64,000 bases of DNA from Candidatus Bathyarchaeota archaeon (GCA_005888745.1 VBBS01000034.1:1-64000), one strand, 5' to 3'; positions 50,685-60,796 are shown, counted from the stretch's first letter. Notes: generated by a model not told the origin, from the letters alone. Program-made: numbers and translations.

Positions 50685-51086
50685 CTAGGAGCCCGTCGGC
50701 GTTGGAGAGGTTGCGGCTGGGGAAGCAGACGGCTTGAACACGATTGCCATGATGCCTCCGACCAAGCCTAGTATGAATCCTATGACGAGGCCGCCGATAG
50801 CAGTGATCCAGCTGAGAATTGAGAGAATCAATATGATGACTCCCCACATCTTTGCGCTACCGGGTTTAGAGTACATCATGAAGCCGCCGATGATCATGAT
50901 GAGACCCATGATAATTCCAACGACTCCGAAGGCGGTTACCAGAGTGCCGCCCGTTGTGCCGCCGTTGGCTAGATAGCCGAAAGACGAGACCAGGGAGCCA
51001 ACGAATGCTATTAACGCCCCTCCAAGGATCACGCATATTCCACCGATCAGAGACAAGACCATTGCGGCTGTTGGTTTATCGCCCAT
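50685..51086 (-). CDS. DUF4064-like membrane protein (paralog of 50039-50545, lacking the zinc ribbon)
   Basis: MGDKPTAAMVLSLIGGICVILGGALIAFVGS; near-identical N-terminus to neighbour. Confidence 0.7.
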   Translation of the reverse strand: MGDKPTAAMVLSLIGGICVILGGALIAFVGSLVSSFGYLANGGTTGGTLVTAFGVVGIIMGLIMIIGGFMMYSKPGSAKMWGVIILILSILSWITAIGGLVIGFILGLVGGIMAIVFKPSASPAATSPTPTGS

Positions 51087-51700
51087 GCCGTGTCGCAACC
51101 AGGCTCGCGGTCATGATATATAACACATTTACATTCTCGCCGAATTTAGTCAATTATCACCGGTTTTAAGGAGCTTTCCAAGTTTTGAAGCCGTTTAGCT
51201 ACGGACCTGATCGCAATCTCGGAGAGGTGCTCTCGTCTTCGCGAAGGGCGGGCCGCGGGAAAAATAGACCCCCCGGGGGTCACAGATAGTTAGCAGAAAA
51301 GTCAGAGAGAAAGAATTGTTACAGAAAGAGAGCCGATCAGGGGGGAGAGAAAGAAGAGTAGGATCGGCTTTCGAGATTCTGTCAACTCTTCGGTTGTTGA
51401 CTCATCTGTATCGACTTTCAGGATTGCCAGCTAGACCATTTTGCATGTCAGAGTTTTACGCCTGGTCATGGCAACCTTCTAGCCCAGCATCGTCCAGTCG
51501 GCTCCTACGGGCCACAGCCCACATTTCGCCTCTGGACTGGGCCTCATCGACTGATGACTACTCACAAAGATGTCCTGGAGAACTATTTTACCGAATATTC
51601 TTATCCTGTAAGGTAACCTTTCTCTGTGCCTGGAATAGGGTTGGGAACTAGATGATGCAGCGTCTTCCCCGAGGAGTCGCTGGCCCGGAATGTATATATG

Positions 51701-51724
51701 CCATAGGGGCTATAGCGGCTATAG
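51701..51724. promoter_or_regulatory. putative VapB operator, direct repeats GGCTATAG
   Basis: CCATAGGGGCTATAGCGGCTATAG; upstream TGTATATATG TATA-like element. Confidence 0.4.
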
Positions 51725-51733
51725 GAACGCTCT

Positions 51734-52000
51734 TTGGCCACAACGATTCAGCTAAGTGAGGAAACCCAGGGCAAGCTATTCCAACTGGTCGCCCGGCTGC
51801 AGTCGGAAACGGGGCGAAGGGTCAGCTACGATGAAGCGATTGCCTTCCTGATGGAGCAAGCCCAGGGAACTCGGGAGGCAAGAGACCGTTTCGGGAAGCT
51901 CTTCGGGGCTCTGCGCGGAGAGAAAGGAGTCTGGCAAGATCTCCGGCGGTTGAGGGCATCGGAGAATAAGAGACATGAAAGGCTCGCCAGATCTGCCTAG
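51734..52000 (+). CDS. VapB-like antitoxin
   Basis: TIQLSEETQGKLFQLVARLQSETGRRVSYDEAIAFLMEQ; overlaps PIN-domain ORF. Confidence 0.75.
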   Translation: MATTIQLSEETQGKLFQLVARLQSETGRRVSYDEAIAFLMEQAQGTREARDRFGKLFGALRGEKGVWQDLRRLRASENKRHERLARSA

Positions 52001-52436
52001 CAAGCTCGCTATTGATTCAAGCGTCCTGATAGCATACTTCCTCGGCGAACCTACCGGGGAACTTGCTAAAAGGGAGATTCTAGGACAGCGTAGAGCCACC
52101 TATTGCAGCCACGTAACTCTCTCCGAGACCTTCTACATCCTCTGCAGAGCACGGGACCATCAGTTCGCTCTGGACGCTCTCGAGACCCTCGAGAAAACAG
52201 GCTTCGTTAAGTTCTACGATTCCACCCAGCTTGACTATGAAGCTGGGATGCAAAAATGTGCCCGCAGGATTTCCCTAGCAGATTGCTACGTCCTTGCTCT
52301 GGCAAAGAACATCCGAGGCGCAGCCGTCTTTGCCCACCATGAAAGAGATGTCAACGCGGAGGTGAAGAAGAACCCGCCACCGGTCGCTGTGCTCTTCCTG
52401 GAAGACCTCATTGCGCGGTCGAGTCTCGCCGCATAG
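51975..52436 (+). CDS. vapC: PIN-domain toxin VapC-like
   Basis: LAIDSSVLIAYFLGEPTGELAK..., SLADCYVLALAKNIRGAAVFAHHERD. Confidence 0.88.
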   Translation: MKGSPDLPSKLAIDSSVLIAYFLGEPTGELAKREILGQRRATYCSHVTLSETFYILCRARDHQFALDALETLEKTGFVKFYDSTQLDYEAGMQKCARRISLADCYVLALAKNIRGAAVFAHHERDVNAEVKKNPPPVAVLFLEDLIARSSLAA

Positions 52437-52636
52437 CAGCACTGCTGGAAGCAAAGTCTACTATTGGTCATCGACCCATCGAGCGAAATCCCCAAACGTG
52501 GCCACCCATGTCTTAACCATAGACACAGCACTGGAATTTCCGGGAAGAGACTCCGGTCCCCCGCCAAGCTAGCTCTCTCCGGAGGCTTCGGCAACGCCGA
52601 ATTCTTATCGTCGACCCACTCGCATTCCCCAGGCGA

Positions 52637-52825
52637 TTAAAAGGATACTACGTACAGCAAGTCGGCACCCGTGAAGAAAACACTCGGTCCGTTACGTGAA
52701 TATCTTCCACGTTTCTGACGCGCTTCCGTGCAAATCTCGCACAGACATCCCACACGCCGAGTGCAATCTGCACCACCAGTCCCCAGGAATACAAGAGCTG
52801 GATCGCTTGACCTTGTTGATCGCAA
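52637..52825 (-). pseudogene. N-terminal fragment of an MBL-fold metallo-hydrolase
   Basis: ALVFLGTGGADCTRRVGCLCEICTEARQKRGRYSRNGPSVFFTGADLLYVVSF then stop; no HxHxDH region follows. Confidence 0.6.
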
Positions 52826-53008
52826 CTATCGACCGCAGCGAGGAGATCGGCTTAAGTCACCATACTTACGAATTACGAACAAGACCTCCTCGACCAATCA
52901 AATTTCAACCCTCACATCTGATAGAGTAGAAATTCTCGAGCATTTCCTACAGCGAACGTGTCTCCAACCTTGTCCGAGTCCTAACCCCTATCCCTAGAGA
53001 GTACTCCC

Positions 53009-53527
53009 ATGCCCAAATCGCCGTTCGGCCCAGAGAATGATGGGGGACTAGCAAATTTGGGGTCTGATTCGAAGAAACCCCCGAGGCCAAAGCACCGGTT
53101 CAGTTTTTCCGGTCAGAGCAAGCAATCTGAAGGTTCCGCTACGCCTCGCACCGCTAACGTTACAAAAGGTGATATTTTGAATAGCCTGACAAAACATGCT
53201 CATCCACTAGAATCCGAAGAAACAGGTCCTGAGACAGAAAACGCCGTTCAATTCCAGGAAACAAACCAGACCACTGATCCCGCCCGAGCCCGAAACCGAG
53301 GTTCCGCTCGTGGTGCACTAGTAATCTTTCTCGGCGGCTTCCTCGCCGTGTGGCTATACGGATATGTTACAGCAGCCTATGAAATACCGTACTTACGAGG
53401 GATCACCGAGAGCCCAGTAGTGAAGGTAGGCGTTCAGCTGGTGTCTTCGAATCCAATCCTGTTCGGCGCCGCGGCAGCATCGATTCTATTGGGAGCTCTA
53501 TACCTCCAGCATAGGAAGCGGTCCTAA
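53009..53527 (+). CDS. hypothetical membrane protein (two TM segments)
   Basis: Disordered N-terminus, two hydrophobic C-terminal segments. Confidence 0.5.
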   Translation: MPKSPFGPENDGGLANLGSDSKKPPRPKHRFSFSGQSKQSEGSATPRTANVTKGDILNSLTKHAHPLESEETGPETENAVQFQETNQTTDPARARNRGSARGALVIFLGGFLAVWLYGYVTAAYEIPYLRGITESPVVKVGVQLVSSNPILFGAAAASILLGALYLQHRKRS

Positions 53528-54363
53528 GTTGTCGCTATCTTTCGAGACGAAAAGTAGAGGAAAACCGAGCCAACTGCAACGAAAGCGTAGATGAAGACCC
53601 ACACACCTGTCACCAAGGTGCTTGGGCTCTGAGATGATATCACGTCCCAGTGAATCGCGACAGCTAATAGCGCAAGGCTTGGAAAGATCACGTCGAGCGG
53701 CAGTAGAACTCTGATTCTACCCAAATCCGTCTGCAAGGAAGCCCAGCCAGTCGCGAGACACGTTGCCAGGAACAAGCCTGCGAACATTTGCAGAGTCGGA
53801 GTCGCTACCAGCCATGGCCAGAACTGGTGCTGGGCGACATCTGGCAGCAAGAGCATCATAATGCCGAATATTCCAACAATGACGGTTTGGATGCGAAAGA
53901 ACCAACGGGCAGTCTTCCAAGGTCGATCAGAGCCCAATCTATCCTGAGGCTTCCGAGCCCAACCATACCTGTTCAACAGGTAGAAATTCCCGAGACTTGC
54001 AATAAGGAAATATCCCGCCCAAGCGGAGACGACGTATCCGCCACCCTCTGAGGCAGCGAGGACTACCGAGACAAGCGATGTTATTCCGAAGAACGTTCCT
54101 CCGACCAGGACGAGAATCTTCGCTCTTTGCCAGATCTTAGCCCTGAGAGCGGACCAGCAGCCAAACGCGATCGCGAGAAAGATTGCCCCAATGAACCGTA
54201 CGGCCAGAGCCTTCACAGACCAAGGCCACAGACTTACCACCAAGCTCGGATAGACAAAGAACAGCCCGCCCATGACAAGGTTGATTTCTGAGAGGAAGAG
54301 AAGGAAGAGCCTCACGTCTCTACCGAGCTCAACGGGACGTTTTGACGACATGACATAGACCAA
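53524..54363 (-). CDS. hypothetical multi-TM membrane protein
   Basis: ~8 hydrophobic segments. Confidence 0.55.
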   Translation of the reverse strand: MVYVMSSKRPVELGRDVRLFLLFLSEINLVMGGLFFVYPSLVVSLWPWSVKALAVRFIGAIFLAIAFGCWSALRAKIWQRAKILVLVGGTFFGITSLVSVVLAASEGGGYVVSAWAGYFLIASLGNFYLLNRYGWARKPQDRLGSDRPWKTARWFFRIQTVIVGIFGIMMLLLPDVAQHQFWPWLVATPTLQMFAGLFLATCLATGWASLQTDLGRIRVLLPLDVIFPSLALLAVAIHWDVISSQSPSTLVTGVWVFIYAFVAVGSVFLYFSSRKIATT

Positions 54364-54364
54364 G

Positions 54365-54784
54365 CTAAGCGGACATTATCAGCCACGTCCCACTGCACTT
54401 CGCTACAATCTCCTTCTTCATGTTCGTGAGAACCGCCTCGGTGAAAGCGATACGTCGGCCCCTCTTTGCAATCGTCCCCTCGGCAACCAACCGCCCTTTG
54501 ATGTGAGGACGCATGAAACTTATCTTCAACTCGATAGTGGTCATATCCTCATTCTCCTTCAACGTGGACGCCACCGCAATCCCCATCGCAGCATCCGCAA
54601 TATCCACCATAACTCCGCCATGCATCGTCCCGGACAAGTTGTGCAGATTCTCGTCCACGTCCATTTCGAGAACCGCTCTGCTCTCTCCTATACTGCTAAC
54701 TCTAATCCCCAGCGTCCCGATGGCCGGGCTAGGAGGCTTGCCCGCTTTCCATGCTGAGTAGACCTTGTCCCGGACCCCTCTCAT
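54365..54784 (-). CDS. PaaI-type hotdog thioesterase
   Basis: NLSGTMHGGVMVDIADAAMGIAVAS. Confidence 0.9.
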   Translation of the reverse strand: MRGVRDKVYSAWKAGKPPSPAIGTLGIRVSSIGESRAVLEMDVDENLHNLSGTMHGGVMVDIADAAMGIAVASTLKENEDMTTIELKISFMRPHIKGRLVAEGTIAKRGRRIAFTEAVLTNMKKEIVAKCSGTWLIMSA

Positions 54785-54829
54785 ACCATTCCCGGTCTAT
54801 CAACGGGTATAATATGAGTTCAGACGAAG

Positions 54830-55204
54830 TTGTTCAAATTCGAAGCTTTATCTTCAAAGGATGCTTCTCTAAGGTCAGAGATGTCAGAAAAGAAGAATGT
54901 GCGAGATGAGGTTCGTCGCGAGGCCAGGGAAGCTCTCGAGGCGATGCGAAAAGACCTTCAGCTATTGAGCAAGGATCTAGTTGCCGCAAGCAAGACACTG
55001 AAAACTTCTACAGAGAAGTTTGTACAAGACACGGGTCCAAAGGTGTCAGCCGGACTAGATGAGACTGTGGAGACCTTCCGCAGAACCATGACTACGATTG
55101 ACAAGCAGACTAAGCCCCAGAAGGCAAGACTTCTCAGAACCTACAAGAAATTCCTAACAAAACAAGTAGACTTCATAGAGAAGAAGCTCAAGCAGACAGA
55201 ATAG
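54830..55204 (+). CDS. hypothetical coiled-coil protein
   Basis: Highly charged helical 124-aa ORF. Confidence 0.45.
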   Translation: MFKFEALSSKDASLRSEMSEKKNVRDEVRREAREALEAMRKDLQLLSKDLVAASKTLKTSTEKFVQDTGPKVSAGLDETVETFRRTMTTIDKQTKPQKARLLRTYKKFLTKQVDFIEKKLKQTE

Positions 55205-56681
55205 GCCCTTCTCCTTTTTCAGGACCTAAGGTTTCCCGCGGTTCGGGAGGCGCACGTCCACGGAGAGGCAAATGATTCTTGCGCCTGAAGTAGACGAACA
55301 GTCCCATTCCCATTATGACCCAAACAATTCCTAGTTCCCTTCCAAGCTCGTGCGTCACGATCACCGCAATCCATATCGCACTAGTGGCCAGCAATCCGAG
55401 CAGCGGCAAAATAGGAAGTTCCAGCATCCCCGATCCCCTCTTGAAACGAAGAGTTAGCGGGACCCGGAAGGGTCTGAACCTTGGCTTGTCATTGTTGCGG
55501 GTGACGATGAGACTCGCGTGCGCGGAGACGTATGCGACCAGGGCTCCTACATTGTAGAGGCTTCCAAGTAAGACGAGAGGGTCCTCGCCTCCTGTTAGAT
55601 AGACAAACGTGCTGAACAAGACCAAGAGTATGCTTCCGAAGCCGAACGTCAGTACGGCAATGTGAGGCGTTCTGAACTTTGGATGTATCTGACCGAATCG
55701 TCTCGGAAGTAACCTGTATCGAGACAGCGCGAAGAGAGTTCTCGAAGACCCGATGATCCCAGCGTTCGCTCCAATGATGCTTATGGCGCTTCCCAATAAC
55801 GCGATCCAACCCGTGATGAGTGCCCCCGTTCCAGGAAGATTACTTGCAACTCCTGAAAGAGGATCATTCTTCCATTTGCTCGACAAAATGGTCGGCGGAA
55901 CCACATTGACCGCAACCAAGGAAATTGCGAGATAGAGTGCAATTACAATTAGTAGGGTCAACATCGTTGCCCGAGGAATCGTCTTTCCCGCAATCTTCGT
56001 TTCCTCTGCTGCCTGGGCCAACGCTTCTATTCCAAGATAGGAGACCATAGCCAGGGTTATCCCCTGAATGAGCTGGGACCAAGTGGGAGTAGTGCCGAGG
56101 TTGAACGTCTGCGGCCAATGGAAGAGGCTGCCGTTGGGTATTATGAGCGCGAGTCCGAGGATAATCAGTGCGATCTCGCTGAGGAGGCTAAGAATACTAA
56201 GCCCAAGGGTGAAATTCGCGGACTCTTTGATTCCGACTACGTTGAGGAGAAGGAGACTAACTAGGAGAACGATCGCTCCTGTACCCAGCCAGATAGGCTC
56301 TTTGAGGAGCGGCGTGAAATAGGATAGGTAACCGATGGCTGGGATGGAGAAGATTGCTGCAGTGACGACGTAGTCTAGGCAGAGCATCCACCCCGCGAGA
56401 AAGCTTACGGTGTCTCCGAATGCTGCCTGTCCGAAAGCCGCGGACCCGCCCGCGGTAGGATAGGTTGAAGACAGTTCCGCATACGTGAGTCCAGTTAGAA
56501 AATACGCGATAGCGGCTATTCCAATCGCTATTGGCGTTGCATAGCCTGCATGCAGGGCGACCAGGCTTAGCGCGAGGTATATTCCAGCCCCCACATCGGC
56601 ATATCCGATCGAGAACAATCCGCCGATTCCAATAGTTCTCTTCAGTCCCCTCCGTCGAGCTGGCTTCTCAGGCTGTGTCAA
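55188..56681 (-). CDS. APC-superfamily amino acid permease
   Basis: GIGGLFSIGYADVGAGIYLALSLVALHAG..., 12 TM-like segments. Confidence 0.88.
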   Translation of the reverse strand: MTQPEKPARRRGLKRTIGIGGLFSIGYADVGAGIYLALSLVALHAGYATPIAIGIAAIAYFLTGLTYAELSSTYPTAGGSAAFGQAAFGDTVSFLAGWMLCLDYVVTAAIFSIPAIGYLSYFTPLLKEPIWLGTGAIVLLVSLLLLNVVGIKESANFTLGLSILSLLSEIALIILGLALIIPNGSLFHWPQTFNLGTTPTWSQLIQGITLAMVSYLGIEALAQAAEETKIAGKTIPRATMLTLLIVIALYLAISLVAVNVVPPTILSSKWKNDPLSGVASNLPGTGALITGWIALLGSAISIIGANAGIIGSSRTLFALSRYRLLPRRFGQIHPKFRTPHIAVLTFGFGSILLVLFSTFVYLTGGEDPLVLLGSLYNVGALVAYVSAHASLIVTRNNDKPRFRPFRVPLTLRFKRGSGMLELPILPLLGLLATSAIWIAVIVTHELGRELGIVWVIMGMGLFVYFRRKNHLPLRGRAPPEPRETLGPEKGEGPILSA

Positions 56682-56763
56682 GGAAAGGGTTTCCTCTACG
56701 ATTCCGCGAACTGTAGAAGCCGGTTCCCGAAACCCCGCGCTAATATGGCTTAACGTTCACTGG

Positions 56764-57531
56764 CTACTTTCGAGCGTTGAGTTCAGGGAGGAGTTCGTAG
56801 AATTTCTCTTGAACATCTGATATGAGCTGGTCGCGCTTGGCCGGGTTGCTTATCCGGAGCATTAGGACGAGGTGGGCTTGCTGGGAAGTCAACTGCGTAA
56901 CCCTTACTTGGGGAGGAGCGTCGGGGACGAGGTCGGTTTTCATCCCTTGGCCAATTTCCAGCAGGTTCTTCTCCACATCTTTCAGGTCAAACTTGCTGTC
57001 GACGGTCACTGGAATCTGGACCCGCAAGCCGCCGGATCGGCTTCTGTTCACGACGGACCTCTTCAACAAGGTTGAATTGGGGACTATAACGATCTCGTTG
57101 TCCGTGGTCAGAATCTTCGTCTGGATCAGGTTTCTCTCAAGGACCCTGCCATAGTAGTCCTGGATTTCTATCCACTCTCCCACTTTGAACGATTGGTAGG
57201 TTGAGATGAACTGGGACGCGGCCATGTCTGTGAGAATATTCCTGTAAGCGACGATTATTGCAATCCCTCCAAGGAACAATATGAGGAGTAGCACATTGAT
57301 CGCTACGGCGAGCTGGCTGAGGACGATGATTATTCCGAGAATCCAGATGGCCCAAGACCCGATCTGCTGAAGACTGGCTACTAGCCCGGAAGGGACGGAT
57401 CCTGCTGCTCTCTGGATGATGATCCGGTAAAAACGGACGACCAAGAGGGTGATGAGGAGGGTTACGACGACTCGGAGGAGGCCGATCGCGAAGTCGCTCG
57501 TCAAGAGGTCGTAGATTGTTGGAATAGCCAT
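56764..57531 (-). CDS. MscS-family small-conductance mechanosensitive channel
   Basis: FKVGEWIEIQDYYGRVLERNLIQTKILTTDNEIVIVPNSTLL. Confidence 0.92.
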   Translation of the reverse strand: MAIPTIYDLLTSDFAIGLLRVVVTLLITLLVVRFYRIIIQRAAGSVPSGLVASLQQIGSWAIWILGIIIVLSQLAVAINVLLLILFLGGIAIIVAYRNILTDMAASQFISTYQSFKVGEWIEIQDYYGRVLERNLIQTKILTTDNEIVIVPNSTLLKRSVVNRSRSGGLRVQIPVTVDSKFDLKDVEKNLLEIGQGMKTDLVPDAPPQVRVTQLTSQQAHLVLMLRISNPAKRDQLISDVQEKFYELLPELNARK

Positions 57532-57564
57532 AGTAATTGGGCAAGACCTTTCTTATGATCGAGC

Positions 57565-58338
57565 CTAGGCTGATTCACTCGATCTTAAGAGTTCCACGGT
57601 TCGTGCCACCGATGGCGCGTCGCCAAGGAGCAATACCTTGTCACCTGATTTCAACTCAAGCTCTGGTTCGGGAAAGACGAAACCGTTCTCCCGGCAAACG
57701 AGGCCAACCCTGCACTTCTCTGGCAATTGTATCTCATGAATTTTCTTGCCTATGAGCGAGGCGTTCAGTGGGATAATCGCCTCGGCCACCCGTAGATTCT
57801 CGGCAGACCGGTACATGAGCGTGATAGAATGGTCTTTCGAGAGGACGTTCTCAAAGTCGCGGAGGGCTAGGTCAACAGGACAGATTACCACGTCGGCTCC
57901 TGCTTGCATAAGACGCTCCTTGTTCTTGGGGCTGTTTGCAACCGCAATGACCCGCGGGATGCCGAACTCTTTCTTTGCAGCTCTCGTAGCGGCAAGGTTC
58001 GCTCGATCATCATCTGTAGCCGCGAGCAACAAGTCGGCTTGAGAGGCATCAGCTTTTTTCAGAATGTCTAGCTTCGACCCATCTTCGTTTAGAATGATAG
58101 CGTCGTATTTGTCGGCGACATCCTTGCATCGTTCTCCCTTCTTCTCGATAACCGTAAGCTGGTTCTCATCGCTCGAAGATAAGTAGCCAATCAGGTGCAT
58201 TCCAATTCGTCCCGCTCCAACGATAAGTGTTCTCATTAGCTGGGTTCCAACTCTTGTTCGGGAATGTAGGTAATAGCTGGAGGCCGGTTGAACGCACCGA
58301 GTAATAAGCTTCCGTTCCCGAAAAGGCGTCTGAGACAA
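57565..58338 (-). CDS. TrkA-type K+ transport NAD-binding/RCK protein
   Basis: LIVGAGRIGMHLIGYLSSSDENQLTVIEKKGERC; TrkA-C-like C-terminus. Probable start at MRTLIVGAG. Confidence 0.9.
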   Translation of the reverse strand: MSQTPFRERKLITRCVQPASSYYLHSRTRVGTQLMRTLIVGAGRIGMHLIGYLSSSDENQLTVIEKKGERCKDVADKYDAIILNEDGSKLDILKKADASQADLLLAATDDDRANLAATRAAKKEFGIPRVIAVANSPKNKERLMQAGADVVICPVDLALRDFENVLSKDHSITLMYRSAENLRVAEAIIPLNASLIGKKIHEIQLPEKCRVGLVCRENGFVFPEPELELKSGDKVLLLGDAPSVARTVELLRSSESA

Positions 58339-58586
58339 TCGGCACCTCAGGAGCTATTCATAATTCGGCTGAAACGAACCCCCTTTCCCAATCGAAACTC
58401 TATTTCGACCGATTCAAGAGGACGCGGGAGACAACCGTGGAAACACCGTTATTCAAGCGAGTACGGCCTTGAACTATGAGGACTAGGGCATAATCCACGC
58501 TTTGTTTCCATGATCTAGCTTGAAACATGAAGATCCAAATCATCCCGAAAAAAGGAGAAGATGGGACCGGATGTCCCACCATAGGT

Positions 58587-58940
58587 CTACATTTGAACTG
58601 GGCTCGGCCCTGAATCGTGGTGTACAGTATTGTCGTGGTCTTTGTGAAGAAGTTCGTAATGGGTATTGCATAGGTTTCTATCGCAGCTCGTGCAGAATTG
58701 TGTTGCACGCTGAGAGCATCGCGTCTCTCGCTCCATCCGTTCCTCGCTAGTGATTCCGAAGCCGCCGATATCTCCAACTTCTACCTCTTCACATGTCTTG
58801 AAATCGCGACTGAGGGTTGGAGTTGGAACCGGGGTCGGCCTCGTGGCCGGCCTTGCCCGGGTTGTTCGACGCGTCTTGGATTTCGCTCTGGTCTTAGGTT
58901 TCGACCTTGTCTTCGCCTTGGCTTTGTGCTTCGCTTTCAT
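58587..58940 (-). CDS. B-box-like zinc-finger protein with basic Lys/Arg/Thr-rich N-terminus
   Basis: MKAKHKAKAKTRSKPKTRAKSKTRR...; RCSQRATQFCTSCDRNLCNTHYELLHKDHDNTVHHD. Confidence 0.6.
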   Translation of the reverse strand: MKAKHKAKAKTRSKPKTRAKSKTRRTTRARPATRPTPVPTPTLSRDFKTCEEVEVGDIGGFGITSEERMERETRCSQRATQFCTSCDRNLCNTHYELLHKDHDNTVHHDSGPSPVQM

Positions 58941-59126
58941 TGTTGAGTCGCTAGGCCCGTTGGTAAGGTCAGTGATAGCCAGAGTCTAACCCTGACGATA
59001 GGAATCAGGTAACACTAGTCCGACTCTCGACACACAGGGCCATCAGGAATACGCTCCACGTGCCTGTCTAAGTGCTGGTAACGTCCAAATCTTACGAGGT
59101 TAACGGTTGAAGATAGGGCCAGCCAT

Positions 59127-59630
59127 TTGGTCGACGTTGGATCGGATGTCAGAATCACCCGAGCGCAACAAGGCGATCTTGATTCGGTTCTGGAAATTCT
59201 AGAGGAAGCTTCTCGATGGTTGTCATCGAAGGGCCTTGAAAGCCAGTGGCGGCCCAACCCGGCTTTCCGCCAAACCATCAAGGACAATATTGTCCGCGGC
59301 GAAGTATACGTCGTGAAAGGGGGAGAAGGGATCGTAGGGACAATCACCCTCCAGTGGAGCGATAGGAAGTTCTGGGGCGATCTTCCACTTGAGGCGGGAT
59401 ACATTCACAAGCTAGCCATCAAACACGCCTATAGCGGTCAACATTTAGGACTTCGAATGCTTCAATGGGCTGAGACCAAGACACGAGCCGAGGGAAAGAG
59501 ATACCTGCGACTGGATTGTCTCGCCAGCAACAAGACAATTCGTGAATATTACGAGAAAATCGGATTCGTCCATGTTAGAGATACGCTGGAACCGGGCTGG
59601 AAAGCTAGCCTCTACGAGAAGAAGCTCTGA
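59127..59630 (+). CDS. GNAT-family N-acetyltransferase
   Basis: IHKLAIKHAYSGQHLGLRMLQWAE. Confidence 0.9.
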   Translation: MVDVGSDVRITRAQQGDLDSVLEILEEASRWLSSKGLESQWRPNPAFRQTIKDNIVRGEVYVVKGGEGIVGTITLQWSDRKFWGDLPLEAGYIHKLAIKHAYSGQHLGLRMLQWAETKTRAEGKRYLRLDCLASNKTIREYYEKIGFVHVRDTLEPGWKASLYEKKL

Positions 59631-59632
59631 CT

Positions 59633-60796
59633 TTACGATGGATGGAGAATATTCTTCGAGATGATTAGCCTCATGATCTCCGAAGTCCCCTCGCCGACAG
59701 TCATTAGCCTCGCGTCTCGCCAATGCCGGTGGACATCAAACTCGTCAGCATACCCGTAGCCGCCGTAGATCTGAATGGCTTCATCACACACCTTCAGCGC
59801 ACCCTCGGTGGCCAAGAGCTTGCCTTGAGCAGCTTCTGACTCGAACGGCTTCCCCTGACTCTTCAGGTGCGCCGCCCGGTAAACCATCATGCGTGACGAG
59901 TTGATCATTGTCAACATGTCCGCCAGCTTGGCCTGGGTCATTTCAAACTCGGAAATCGTCTTTCCAAAGGCAGTCCGCTCCTTGCTATACTTCACCGCCT
60001 TCTCGAAGGCCGCTTGAGCAATTCCAGTTGAGAGCGCTCCGATCGTCACACGTCCACCCCACAGCATCCTCTTAGCATACTCGAACCCTTCTCCCTCTGT
60101 TCCTACCAAGTTTTCTTTCGGAACCTTTGCGTTTTCGAACACCACCTCAGAGGTCACTGACCCTCTCACACCAAGCTTCTCAATATCCTTGCTCGACTTT
60201 GCCCTCTTCGAATCGACCAGAAATGCCGACGGACCCTTGGCGGTCTTGGCGAAGAGAAAATACAGGTCGCAGTAACCACCGTTTGTAGTGAACATCTTCG
60301 TTCCATTAATCACCCACTCGTTGCCCTCCAATCGAGCCTGCGTCTGCATGTTTCGCGCGTCCGACCCCGCACCGGGCTCCGTTAGAGAAAAAGCGGCGAA
60401 AGTTTTCCCGCTGATCATTCCGGGAAGAAACTGGTTCTTTTGCTCCGGACTACTGAACTGGCGTACCCCTTCGCAACAAGTTCCATGAATCGCTAGGGAG
60501 AGAGCAGTGCTGGCGCAAGCCTTGCCGACCATCTCCATCGCGGCAACGTAAACCGGCCAAGGAAGCTCAAGCCCTCCGTACTCTTTGGGAAAACCCATGC
60601 TTGTGAAGCCTTGTTCGAACATTCTGGTAATGTTCTCGCGTGGAAACCGAGCGTTCACGTCGATCTCTCGCGCAGTAGGCTCGATCTCTTTCTCGATAAA
60701 ATCCCCGAGAGAGTCTAGAAGGAGAAGATAGTCTTCGGAGCCGGACCCGTACATCATCTGGATGAGTTCTTTCTGCTCGTTCCCGAAGAAACCCAA
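59633..60796 (-). CDS. acyl-CoA dehydrogenase
   Basis: FAAFSLTEPGAGSDARNMQT, QIYGGYGYADEFDVHRHWRDARLMTVGEGTSEIMR. Confidence 0.95.
   Translation of the reverse strand: MGFFGNEQKELIQMMYGSGSEDYLLLLDSLGDFIEKEIEPTAREIDVNARFPRENITRMFEQGFTSMGFPKEYGGLELPWPVYVAAMEMVGKACASTALSLAIHGTCCEGVRQFSSPEQKNQFLPGMISGKTFAAFSLTEPGAGSDARNMQTQARLEGNEWVINGTKMFTTNGGYCDLYFLFAKTAKGPSAFLVDSKRAKSSKDIEKLGVRGSVTSEVVFENAKVPKENLVGTEGEGFEYAKRMLWGGRVTIGALSTGIAQAAFEKAVKYSKERTAFGKTISEFEMTQAKLADMLTMINSSRMMVYRAAHLKSQGKPFESEAAQGKLLATEGALKVCDEAIQIYGGYGYADEFDVHRHWRDARLMTVGEGTSEIMRLIISKNILHPS

Noticed and set aside
51267-51281. GACCCCCCGGGGGTC GC-rich palindrome as a terminator or element end
   Set aside because: No loop, no following T-tract, isolated; not enough support to call a function.
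51316-51651. 111-aa plus-strand ORF upstream of vapBC as a gene or structured RNA
   Set aside because: Translation unremarkable; no RNase P/SRP RNA signatures recognised.
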